Positions 54,562 through 64,000 of a stretch of DNA of 64,000 nt are shown here, in pieces (positions within the stretch are counted from its first letter, which is position 1; every line of letters begins with the position of its first letter). Made by a program: the position numbers and the translations under genes. Location of the stretch: contig RPFO01000312.1 of NCBI GenBank assembly GCA_009746045.1, positions 2,725,279-2,789,278 on the forward strand, written 5' to 3'. The DNA comes from Mesostigma viride. Taxonomy: Eukaryota; Streptophyta; Mesostigmatophyceae; Mesostigmatales; Mesostigmataceae. The notes under the pieces are model-generated. The model did not search any database and was not told the origin of the DNA. It saw only the letters and a list, made by a program, of their open reading frames with translations.

Positions 54562-55260
54562 GGACTATTGGGCCCCCCCCCCCCCTTTGGCGGGGGTCAT
54601 GGGGGACATTGTTATGGGTTGATTATGTAGTAGTTGTGAGTCGCAGTTGTAGGTAGCTCGTGCGTAGGTCACAGGTTCGTGTGAGGGTTGGGGATGCTTG
54701 GGTTGCGTGGGTGGCTTGGGTATGGTACGTAGGCGGGCTTGCCGGTGGTCGGTGCAGCAGTGTCAGTTATGGTTGAGTGGACAGCTGATTGGTTGCCCCG
54801 GAGGCCGGGGTGGATGGTTATGCTTCACGTGGATGGTGGGGTGGAGTCATCGTATGTTGGGGCAGCGGGGGGCGGGGTGGGCGGGGTGCAGTGGTGTAGG
54901 GGAACCTCGTTGTGGGGCGGTAGGTTTGTTTAGTAGGTGGTTTGTTATGTTGGTGTGGAAGGTGGTGTATGTAATACGGAAGGGTGGTAGTCAGATAGGT
55001 TGGTTTGGGGGGACTCAAGGTGGATGGTCGGGTGGGTCATCGGATGGTTTGGGGGAGGAGGGCGGTGTTACGGTGTTGTGGGGGACCTCAGCGTGGGGGC
55101 GAGAGTAGTCCGTAGTCAGGTGGGGATGGATAACGGCATGTGGATGTCTGTGACGTATATTTGTGGGTGGGGCGGGTATGGAACAGGCAGGGGAGTGGGG
55201 CGAGTGGGAGTTAGCGGGGTGGAGGGTGCTGGCATTGTGGCGGGATGGTTGGAGGCACAC
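54560..55260. other. G+T-rich low-complexity region
   Basis: The plus strand is strongly biased to G and T (phrases ggtgg, gggtgg, gttgt). No gene recognised; the open frames have no domain. Confidence 0.5.
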
Positions 55261-56286
55261 GGACACACGTAATGGCAAGAGTAACTGCATGCATAGCAAC
55301 ATTGGACCAGCTGTTCCTAGAACATCTGCAACCCTCAGCATGCAACAACCAACAGCAACTGACAACTGCCGACAGTGACAACGTTAGCAAGATGTGACGC
55401 CAAGTCCACTGGAGACCCCGATGTAATTTCAGGTGGTTCCCAGTCCTGCCGTGTACTTCACTTAATTCGGGGCCGCACACTTCGTTTGGTGCAGCAAGGG
55501 CTCGTGGCCGGTATGGTGGTAGCCGGTAGGCTTGATTGCCATGGATATCCGGCGTGGCGGAGGGGCCGCAGGGAGCGAGGCACCATGGAGGAGGCGATGG
55601 AGCGATTGAAGAAATGTAGGCAGTAGCCCGGTGCCCAGCAGCAGCGGAAGTGGAAATATTGCTTGACGCGGTGCGTGCGGTGGGATGGGTAGGCACTGCC
55701 TGCCATCACCCGGACATTTCCTGTTACGGCACAGCCCGCAGTCGGCCATATTGGAGCAGACGGGCCTTGCTGCGAATCGAGGGCGTGATATTGCACGGGA
55801 AAAATCATGCCGAGAGTCTCAGGGCGTCTCGCATGGCGACAGCTGCAGCGTGAGGGCCGACAAGCTCGAGATGCAGGTCTCGTCGGTACATGTGGGCCAC
55901 TGGTGAGGTCGCCAATGTGATGGAGCCCTCTCCATCGTGCCAGTCGGACATCACTCAACAGCCAACAACGATCTTTTGTGCGACCAGCAGCCTCCGAATT
56001 CCCTAAGTCCGGACTCCGGACGCAGCGCCCCTCTCCAACGGACTGCACGCGGAAATTTGAAATTCAGCCCGAAGGGCACGCGCCGCGCCAGAGCTGGCAC
56101 AGGAAGTGGACGTTGCACGTGAATTGGAGAACGCCACCGTGACAAAGACCAAGGCGATAACGGCAGGTACGCAGCCTTGGCAGCGCCATAATTTTACTTG
56201 GACACCATGCGCGGTGCTGTAGGCAGCCATATATATATCATTCACAGTGACTCGATGTAAAGTCGGGTGGTGTAATAGCGACATCA
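55261..56286. other. CACTA interior, unidentified
   Basis: Mixed composition with short open frames but no family I recognise. May be captured host sequence. Confidence 0.35.
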
Positions 56287-56319
56287 CCGGGCCCGCTACG
56301 TTTTTTGTAGCGGGCCCGG
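56287..56319. other. Strong hairpin, 13-bp perfect stem
   Basis: ccgggcccgctac and gtagcgggcccgg pair perfectly around the loop gtttttt. GC-rich, inside the CACTA element. Could be a small fold-back insertion or a structured RNA site. Confidence 0.8.
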
Positions 56320-56528
56320 CACCAACCAAGTGACGTGACTCTGCCAGATGATGATTTGATAACGCAGATGATTTGATAACGCAGTTCAGCATTATCAAAC
56401 GTGAACGTCAAGCACTCAATCGGCGAGTTTTTCGTGAGCCAGGAAGCGCTCTTCTCTAGGTATTCCTGTGGTTTCGCAGTTCCCTACATCTTGTGAGGTA
56501 CATAGGGACAGTTTAGGTGAGAATACCA

Positions 56529-56655
<127 letters not shown>

Positions 56656-57292
56656 CACTATCTCACTTTCTCGGTCCAAAAATCAAGCCATCACTCACAA
56701 ACAGCCACGCGACTGCTGTGCTCTCACGCCGTCTCATTACACACAACTGATTTAGGTAATGCAACGTTGTTGGCGCGTCAAGGCGTCGGGTTTTCATCTC
56801 ACTTAAATCGTTGTGTGTTCCCTTTGCTGCTTTGCTGGATAACGCATGTTTCCCTTGCATGCAGGCAATCTACCTAACACAACCATGGCGCACACATCGG
56901 CCAGCCCAGCATGGCGGGGAGGGCACCTGCGGACACAGATTTTGTAGGCTCTGAGCCCTCATCACATCGCTGTAGCACTGGACAGTCTCCTGCGGTAAAT
57001 TTCTAGAAAGTCGTCCATTAATTTCAGCAATGATCGCTGGGACAGCCCTACGCGGATGTTATACTGCATTTGTAAGATGCTTGTGGCTGTGCATCTTGCC
57101 CGCCACCCTCGGACTGTGATTGAGTGCACTTCTCCTTCATGTGTTTTGTCAGTACAGTTTGTCATGCTAATGTAATGCAGAAAACCGCAATTCAGGCAGC
57201 AAGGTAGCAGCCATGTTGATTTTGATGATGATGATGATGATGACTTGGTTTAGGTGGTCTTTTGAACTTGTTGATTTTAATGAAATAAGTTT

Positions 57293-58053
57293 ACCTGTGC
57301 GTGGTGTTGATTTGTCAGTTTGCTACGCCTTTGGTTGTCATGTTGACGTTTGTCATGTTAACATTTGTGGACATTTTGTCATGTTAACAATTTTTTTGGC
57401 CTTCGTTTGTTAACGTCTTGACATTTCTTGACACATCACCTTGGTTTGTCAGTGTATTGACATTTTTTTCCGTGTTGATATGTTGATATTTCAAAGATTG
57501 TCAAGGTTTTGTCAACCTTTCAACATTCTGTCAAGGTTTGTCAAGCCTTTGATGTTATCATGTCAAGCTTTTGTCAAGTTCTGTCAAGGTTTGTCAAGGT
57601 CATGTCAGTTGATATGTCAAGAATCTATATTACTAATTTGGCAATGTAAGGTAATCCGACACTATTCAGGGCATCACCGAGTACGCGGCCAATCCAGAAG
57701 GGGCGGACTGACTGACCACCAATCCGCGCCAAGCGCACGGAAGAACTGCCAACCAATCCGCGCAAAGCTCCCAGCGAGCGAAGCGAGCGGCCGCTTTAGC
57801 GGCCTCCTCTCTGGAGGGCAGCGAAGGAGACCGTCAGTCCGTCACGATTCCTCTCCGGAGTGCAGCGAAGGAGTACGCTTCTACGAACTACAGTATGCGT
57901 CTACAGCGGGCAGCGGGCAGTCCCTCCATGGTCTCTCTACCGCCAAAAATTGATTAATTTTTTTTTTTTTTTGGCTGTGTGAAGCCAGCGGGTCACACTA
58001 GAACTATTTGACAATTCTTGACAAACAATTGTCAAAGTTTGTCAACACTCCGT
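57293..58053. repeat. TTGTCAA subterminal-type repeats ending in a second CACTA-like terminus
   Basis: From about 57,300 to 57,627 and again from 58,006 to 58,045 the phrase ttgtcaa/tgtcaagg recurs every 10-20 bp. The array ends with gttcctagtg (58,044-58,053), the same ten bases as the outer CACTA right TIR. This looks like the right end of a second, related element. The array is interrupted by the Helitron candidate. No matching left end was found. Confidence 0.6.
57628..58005 (+). mobile_element. Non-autonomous Helitron candidate, about 378 bp
   Basis: Starts TCTATATTACTAA, a classic Helitron 5' end, after an A. It ends with a hairpin (ggctgtgtgaagcc) followed about 11 bases later by CTAG. 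It interrupts an array of TGTCAA repeats whose pattern resumes directly on the far side, and makes no target duplication, all as expected for Helitrons. One mismatch to expectation: the base after CTAG is A, not T. Confidence 0.55.
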
Positions 58054-58077
58054 TCCTAGTGTGGCAGCGAGGATGGC

Positions 58078-58494
58078 ATGCCTGCACCAAGGAAGAGGAG
58101 GGGTAAGCAGCCTGCAGCAGAAACTGATTCCTCCATCTGCAGCGGCAGTGATAATGGTAGCCAAGAGGATGTGGCTCCACCTAGCAGCGACAGTGATGAC
58201 CCATGCAGCTACAATGCGTCTGAACCTGCACGGGGAAGCGTGGACGGAGGGGGAGAGGAAGGAGGCAGCCTGCAGCAGAAAATGCTGCTGATTCTGCCCG
58301 TGGTGGCGATGGCCGCGAGTATGCGGCTGAACCTACGCGGGGGAATCGTGGGCAGAGGGGGAGAGGGGGTAGGCAGCACAAGAATGTGGCTGAACCTAGC
58401 CGGGGCGACCTTGCACCAACGAGGAGAAGTGCAAGGGCGTATGGAAAAGTGAGCTACGCTGAAGCAGATTGTAGCAACTCGTCTAGTGACTGAA
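58078..58494 (+). pseudogene. Fragment of a basic/acidic low-complexity protein
   Basis: One frame starts MPAPRKRRGKQPAAETDSS; a second frame further on reads RQPAAENAADSARGGDGREY and ends YAEADCSNSSSD before a stop at about 58,492. Both parts share 'QPAAE' and Arg/Gly-rich phrases, so this is an internally repetitive nuclear-type coding remnant with a frameshift, now inside the CACTA element. Family unknown. Confidence 0.4.
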
Positions 58495-58617
58495 ATTGAT
58501 GTTCTTATTAAACTTGAAGAGCTGTACTCCAACTGCACAAGAAATTATTATAATTTGTAATCAAAGTGATTTCTGGTTGCGTGGTATGAATGCGATTTCT
58601 CTGTGTGCATGAGGTTT

Positions 58618-58955
58618 CTCAGTTTTTCTCAGGCCTTAAGTTTCCCAGATATTCTCAGTCTCAGATTTTCTCAGGCAGCAACCTGAGAAAAAACCGGGCG
58701 CCTGAGAAATTTCGTTCCTGAGAAAAAAAAATCTCAGGCCAGGCGACTTTCTCAGGCTGATCTCAGTTTTTTCTCAGTTTTCTCAGTTTTCTCAGGTGAT
58801 TTTCTCAGTTTTCCTGAGAAAACTGAGATTTTTCTCAGTTGATCTCAGGAAATCTCAGGAAATCTCAGGACATCTCAGGAAATCTCAGGAAATCTCAGGC
58901 AGCCTTCCTGAGAAAACTGAGAAAACTGAGAAAAACTGAGAAAAATCTCAGATCT
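58618..58955. repeat. Right subterminal repeats of the CACTA element
   Basis: Dense tctcagg/cctgaga units in both orientations, mirroring those of the left end, up to the right TIR. Confidence 0.9.
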
Positions 58956-59204
58956 GAGTTCCTAGTGCACCAGCCCTCTTGATAGCAGCTTTCTGGTCGA
59001 TGTCGCGCCACCTGTTTGCCTTCATAATTTTGGCTTGCATCTTCTTCATGGCTTTGCACGCCTTGGCGACTTCCTGCTCACTAGCCAAGTCGGATTCCAT
59101 CATATACCGGCAAAGAAAACAGGGTTTAAAAGCAACCGAGTATATGTAAAGGCTATCGATCGTGCTGTTTAGGGTTAAATACCAACCTTCAGTACAAAAA
59201 TTAA

Positions 59205-59760
59205 TTGGCGGGCTGCCATGCACAACATCGGGTCGCTGCGTACCTGCCGTGGGAAGGAGGGGGGTGATACACAAATACCGTACAAGTGATACACAAATAC
59301 CGTACAAGTGATACAGAATTGCAGCCAGGACAACAGCGGGTCGCTGCGTACCTGCCGTGGGAAGGAGGACAAGTGATACACAAATACCGTACAAGTGATA
59401 CACAACTGCCGCCAGTATAACAGCGGGTCGCTGCGTACCTGCCGTGGGAAGGAGGACAAGTGATACACAAATACGCTACAAGTGATACACAAATACGCTA
59501 CAAGTGATACACAATTGCAGCCAGGGCAACAGCGGGTCGCTGCGTACCTGCCGTGGGAAGGAGGACAAGTGATACACAAATACTCTACAAGTGATACACA
59601 ACTGCCGCCAGTATAACAGCGGGTCGCTGCGTACCTGCCGTGGGAAGGAGGACAAGTGATACACAAATACGCTACAAGTGATACACAATTGCAGGCAGGA
59701 CAACAGCGGTCGCTGCGTACCTGCCGTGGGAAGGAGGACAAGTGATACACAAATACGTGT
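59205..59760 (-). repeat. 87-bp tandem repeat array B (inverted relative to array A)
   Basis: About six units of the reverse complement of the 45,355-45,770 array (phrase tacctgccgtgggaaggagg every 87 bp, with the 'aagtgatacacaaatac' sub-repeat between). It fills the space between the minus-strand oxygenase gene (start 59,103) and the plus-strand gene starting at 59,910. Confidence 0.92.
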
Positions 59761-59909
59761 CTGTATTGAGGTAGTGCCACGCGAATGGGTTTACATGCAG
59801 TGCAGTGCAGGCAGCGCTATAATGTGTACCCCCGATCACGTGAGCCTGAGCTAATTATTGGATCACGCAGCGACGGTAATTACTTTGCAGGCAGTACGCA
59901 ACCGTAGCA

Positions 59910-62900
59910 ATGGACGCTAAAGATCGTCGACCCGTTTGGGAGTCACAAGAGTTTAAAGCCGCGATGGAATATGCGCGCAGTAATTTCGAAGTGGAGGTAA
60001 GTTCCTTCATGAGTACTCACATTGTAGTATTGCTTGTGATTCATCGGCGGGTATATGTATCTCATGGGTAAGAATGTCCCGTTGGAAGCACCGTTTCGGG
60101 TCGCGGGGTATCTGCTGCCGACCAATAAATCCATGGTTACTGACTGTCTTTGATGGCAGTGCTAATCATGGCGCGTGACCATCATTACATAACGGTCCTG
60201 GGTTTGTCGAGCGGGTGCCTGCGTGTGTCTCGCTGTGCGTCTCTGCCCTTGCACCGCAGGCGCAACAGTATCAGCGGCCCGAGCAATTCGCGCAAGCGTC
60301 CAAAGGGTTTGAGAGCACATCCAACTGGGAGAGACTGGGGGTATCAAAGTTCATGCTAGACGCATTGAAGGGCCGTCGGCCGCGCAAGGGCCGTGGGCCG
60401 CGGGCCGTGGGCCGTGCTCATTTTCAGCCTGTCGCAGCTGGTAATGAGGCCATGGAGAAGCCCGGAGAGGTGGCGGGGACCGAGGAGAGTGATGAGGGCG
60501 AGGGAGAGGTTGCGCAGGCGGTCAGCGGTGAGAAGAAGAAGAAGAAGAATGTGAAGGAGACACCGTATTTGGTTGCGGTAAGTTCCCCTTTGCTTCTTCA
60601 TGTGCTGCACGTGTACATGGATGTTTGTATACTACTACGAAGTTAGAGGAAGCATGAACAGCAATGCTGGACATGTGTGGACTGTTCTTCTCATGTGTTG
60701 TTGCTGTAAACCGTGGCTGTGCTGATTTGTGCATATCCTTGACATGTGTGCAGAGGAAGCAACTAACGCGGGCGGTTGATTATTGGAGCGGCCAGTGTCT
60801 GAAGGAGAAGAGGGGATGGAAGGATGCCAGGTTACACAAAAAGGCCACAGGCACGCCTGGGGTAGAGGGCCCATCGCAGGGAGCCGTCACGGGGCACGCC
60901 ACCGGTGAGCCTATGGAGATGCAGGACCCAGTGGGTGCGTGCTCGCAGGCGGCAGCTGTACCTGGAGAAGGGTTGTCGGGACCGCCGGGGTATTCACTTG
61001 TCAGGGAGGCCGCGGCGTTGTGTCAGATGATGTGCGACCGCGCAGTGGCGTCGTTGCCCCACCTGGCGGCTCCGTTGGTTAATGCGGGGGAGGGCTCCTT
61101 CGAGCCGCGCACGCTGGCACACATGGCACTGTCTGCTCAGGTAGGCGACTGTGTGATTGCTTGTTGCATGCAACATGTTGACGACAATCTTTATTTGCAT
61201 ATGGGAACAGCGCGTTGATGACTTATTCATATCTGACAGCATTATGTGGCCTGATGTTTCTCTCCGGATGACGTACAAAAATGTGAGGCACAGCACACGC
61301 ATATGCCGCTCCCTGCGTTAGCGGGCGATGACGGCAGTCACGGAGGCGTGTGCGCCTCTGGACATGTGAATATCGGCTGTACTCTTTGCTGATACTGCAT
61401 GAATGACTCAATGCGTAACCCGCTTTCTCTCAGCACTCAATCTGTGGCACGAGAGGGGTGAGGGGGGGCGGCATTGGATCGACCACATACTGAAGAGATG
61501 TAGAAGCATACAGATGGGAGGGGAAGCCAAAGTAACAGTTGCAAGGAGACGTGTCCAAGGGGGGAGGGGGGCAGAGAATTGGAATTGAGTAGGATGATGC
61601 AGCCAGATGGTATTGGCAACAGGACGGAAAGAATGTGGGTGTAATGGGGTGCTGGCATGCATGGACGAGTGTCATAGGGTGCTGGCATGCGTGGATGGGT
61701 GTAATGGGGTGCTGGCATGCGTGGATGGGTGTAATGGGGTGGTGGCATGCGTGGATGGGTGTAATGGGGTGCTGGCATGCGTGGATGGGTGTAATGGGGT
61801 GGTGGCATGCGTGGATGGGTGTAATGGGGTGCTGGCATGCGTGCACGAGTGTAATGGGGTGCTGGCATGCGTGCACGAGTGTAATGGGGTGCTGGCATGC
61901 ATGGATGGGTGTAATGGAAGAGAATACGCATCCTTTTTGCCGGGGGCCTTACACCTTTCCCCTAAACTCCTTGTTTTACTTTATTCTGTGGGAACATGCA
62001 GCTGGGAGGCATCCACATGCATGGAGTAACGGCTCCACTTGGGCAGCCAGGACATGCGACCACTGGGCAGCCCCCCGAGGGCCTGGCAACGGCAGGGAGA
62101 CTAACGGCAGGGAGACGGCCGAAGAAGCAGGCAACTGGGCCGCTCCGCGAGGGCCTGGCAACGGCAGGGAGACGGCCGAAGAAGCAGGCAACTGGGCCGC
62201 TCCGCGAGGGCCTGGCAACGGCAGGGAGACGGCCGAAGAAGCAGGCAACTGGGCAGCCGGGGAGGGCGGCACAGGGGCCGGGGGCAGAGGCGGAGGTGGC
62301 GGGGAGGGGGGTGGAGGAGGGAGTTCCCGAGACGAGGGGTGCGGAGGTGGGGCCGGTGGCGGATGCGGCGGGGAGGAAGGCGGAGGCGGCGGGGACGGGG
62401 GGGGACGAGACAGTTCCAGAGACGATGGCGGAGGAGGGGGAGACGGGGGCCGAGGCGGGGAGGAAGGCGGAGGCGGCGGGGACGGGGGGGGCCGAGGGAG
62501 TTCCAGAGACGAGGGGTGCGGAGGTGGGGCCGGTGGCGGATGCGGCGGGGAGGAAGGCGGACGCGGCGGGGACGGGGGGGGACGAGACAGTTCCAGAGAC
62601 GATGGCGGAGGAGGGGGAGACGGGGGCCGAGGCGGGGAGGAAGGCGGAGGCGGCGGGGACGGGGGGGCCGAGGGAGTTCCAGAGACGAGGGGTGCGGAGG
62701 TGGGGCCCGGCCGGTGGCGGATGCGGCGGGGAGGAAGGCGGACGCGGCGGGGACGGGGGGGGACGAGACAGTTCCAGAGACGATGGCGGAGGAGGGGGAG
62801 ACGGGGGCCGAGGCGGGGAGGAAGGCGGAGGCGGCGGGGACGGGGGGGGCCGAGGGAGTTCCAGAGACGAGGGGTGCGGAGGTGGGGCCGGTGGCGGATG

Positions 62901-64000
62901 CGGCGGGGAGGAAGGCGGAGGCGGCGGGGACGGGGGGGGACGAGGGAGTTCCAGAGACGAGGGGTGCGGAGGTGGGGCCGGTGGCGGATGCGGCGGGGGG
63001 GAAGGCGGAGGCGGCGGGGAGGGGGGTGGAGGAGGGAGTTCCCGAGACGATGGCGGAGGAGGGGGAGACGGGGGCGGAGGCGGGGAGGAAGGCGGAGGCG
63101 GCGGGGACGGGGGGGACGAGACAGTTCCCGAGACGATGGCGGAGGAGGGGGAGACGGGGGCGGAGGCGGGGAGGAAGGCGGAGGCGGCGGGGACGGGGGG
63201 GACGAGACAGTTCCAGAGACGATGGCGGAGGAGGGGGAGACGGGGGCCGAGGCGGGGAGGAAGGCGGAGGCGGCGGGGACGGGGGGGGCCGAGGGAGTTC
63301 CAGAGACGAGGGGTGCGGAGGTGGGGCCGGTGGCGGATGCGGCGGGGGGAAGGCGGAGGCGGCGGGGAGGGGGGTGGGGGAGGGAGTTCCAGACTCGAGG
63401 CATGCGGAGGTGGGGCCGGGGGGAAGGCGGAGGCGGCGGGGAGGGGGTACGTGGAGGTGGTTGAGGTAGGGTCCTCCACCGATGAGGAGGACCGCGGCAC
63501 GGTCATTGGGAAGCCAAAAAAGAGGAAGAGGAAGGTGGCTGAAAGTCAGGGATCGACGCCGGCGGCGAAGGAGGTAGTGGCGTCGCCAGGGCCGCAGACG
63601 AGGAGGAGGCGGGCTGCACAGCAGGCTGCGGAGACGTCGAACACGGGGGGGAAGGACGGAGATCCAGACTCGAGGGGTGTGGAGGTGGGGACGGGGGGCA
63701 AGGCGGAGGCGGCGGGTACGGGGGGGGACGAGGGACATCCAGAGACGATGGCGGAGGAGGGGGAGACGGGGGGGAAGGCGGAGGCGCTGCAGAAGGGGAA
63801 GCGTGGTGCGAGGCAGAGAGCGGAGGCGGCGATGAAGTTAGTGGTGGTGGTCGATCCTCAGGCGAGTGCGGCGGCAGAGGGGACGGTGGGGAAGCCGCCA
63901 GGGCCACAGTCGAGTGAGAAGGCAGCGGGGGTGAAGGCGGGAGACTGCGCCGATCTTCCCCTCGACCTGGCTCAGGATGATGATGATGCAGGGACTGCCA
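59910..64000 (+). CDS. Low-complexity nuclear protein, partial (runs off the window)
   Basis: Exons 59,910-59,996 (MDAKDRRPVWESQEFKAAME..), 60,260-60,577, 60,754-61,140, and 62,002 onward, all phase 0; donors GAG|GTAAGT, GCG|GTAAGT, CAG|GTAGGC and acceptors ending cag. Exon 2 carries basic and acidic runs (KGRRPRKGRGPRAVGRAHF; EKKKKKNVKE). Exon 3 encodes RKQLTRAVDYWSGQCLKEKR, and exon 4 begins LGGIHMHGVTAPLGQPGHAT, then three 'RRPKKQATGP' units and a long Ala/Gly/Glu-rich repeat (62,250-63,440). After the repeat, KPKKRKRKV (about 63,511) is an NLS-like motif, and the last frame (frame 1) is open to the end of the window. Several G-run length changes shift the frame inside the repeat. Function unknown; divergent from the oxygenase gene across array B. 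Confidence 0.6.
61635..61920 (+). repeat. 30-bp minisatellite, about nine copies, in an intron
   Basis: Units of ggtgctggcatgcgtggatg plus ggtgtaatgg repeat every 30 bp with small changes (ggtgg/ggtgc, gtgcacgag/gtggatggg). Lies in the third intron (61,141-62,001) of the gene starting at 59,910. Confidence 0.95.
62250..63440 (+). repeat. GC-rich coding repeat (GRKAEAAGTGG and VPETMAEEGET modules)
   Basis: Two modules alternate: one encoding AGRKAEAAGTGGDETVPETM-AEEGETGAE and one encoding EGVPETRGAEVGPVADA. Around ten modules are visible. The run after 'ggggac' is eight G in most copies but seven at about 62,667, 63,108 and 63,196, and a 5-bp insertion occurs at about 62,705; each change shifts the reading frame. 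Confidence 0.85.

Noticed and set aside
53865-56048. Several open frames in the CACTA interior
   Set aside because: G/T-rich or simple-repeat sequence with no domain and no consistent splice structure.
58000-58010. CACTAG at 58,000 as the left TIR of a short CACTA element
   Set aside because: Better explained as the 3' CTAG end of the Helitron-like insert, since TGTCAA repeats occur on both sides of that insert.
59175-59780. Open frame with repeated CITCPPSHGRYAATRCC on the minus strand, and its counterpart at 45,206-45,781
   Set aside because: Products of the 87-bp repeat arrays. The frames exist because the unit length is a multiple of three and lacks stops.
61962-63738. Minus-strand proline-rich frames of about 500 codons
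   Set aside because: Antisense of the GC-rich coding repeat. The plus strand has a spliced gene leading into it and an NLS-like motif after it.

Overview
This is eukaryotic nuclear DNA. The genes are split by spliceosomal introns with GT..AG borders (typical donors GTGAGT, GTAAGT, GTGGGT; typical acceptors a pyrimidine tract plus CAG). Exons are GC-rich, introns and intergenic DNA are richer in A+T, and transposons and tandem repeats are abundant. The protein families (a giant VPS13, cysteine-type LRR proteins, CACTA/Plavaka-like transposase, LINE remnants) fit an alga or other protist. I cannot name the species from sequence alone, and a green-lineage alga is only a guess.

Layout. (1) 1-29,240, + strand: the 3' part of one very large VPS13-family lipid-transfer protein gene. 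I could chain 16 exons whose splice phases all match (about 5,920 codons in the window). The N-terminal chorein end lies upstream of the window. (2) 29,785-32,700: degraded LINE retrotransposon pieces on both strands. (3) 33,105-39,933: two paralogous LRR genes (AMN1/FBXL-type repeats), pointing away from each other. The minus-strand copy carries a frameshift. (4) 40,265-43,420: a 1.75-kb DNA transposon with terminal inverted repeats, a LINE fragment and a 16-bp minisatellite. (5) 43,661-64,000: a suspected large mobile element. It holds, in order, a minus-strand nuclear-type protein gene, an array of 87-bp repeats, a 1,197-aa DDE transposase carrying a BAH domain, a LINE tail, a 570-bp tetranucleotide array, a minus-strand 2-oxoglutarate/Fe(II) oxygenase gene, an inverted copy of the 87-bp repeat array, and a plus-strand low-complexity nuclear protein gene that runs off the window.

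Three observations stand out. First, the 2OG-Fe(II) oxygenase gene is split in its coding region by a 5.7-kb CACTA element (53,255-58,967, TIR CACTAGGAACTC, 2-bp target duplication CA). Removing the element in silico restores one uninterrupted 332-codon frame. That CACTA element itself holds a probable Helitron. Second, the same 87-bp repeat array sits, in opposite orientation, in both divergent intergenic regions of the transposase/oxygenase neighbourhood, so these four genes look like one co-regulated or co-mobile unit. Third, many introns of the VPS13 gene contain tandem or degenerate extra copies of the adjacent exon edge together with its splice site. Five cases involve donors and at least one involves an acceptor, and the same happens beyond the stop codon of the LRR gene. 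This looks like a recurrent process of local exon-edge duplication.

Caveats: exon borders were read by eye from reading frame, splice consensus and phase. Several G-run frameshifts (21,970-22,000 and 62,665-63,350) may be assembly errors.
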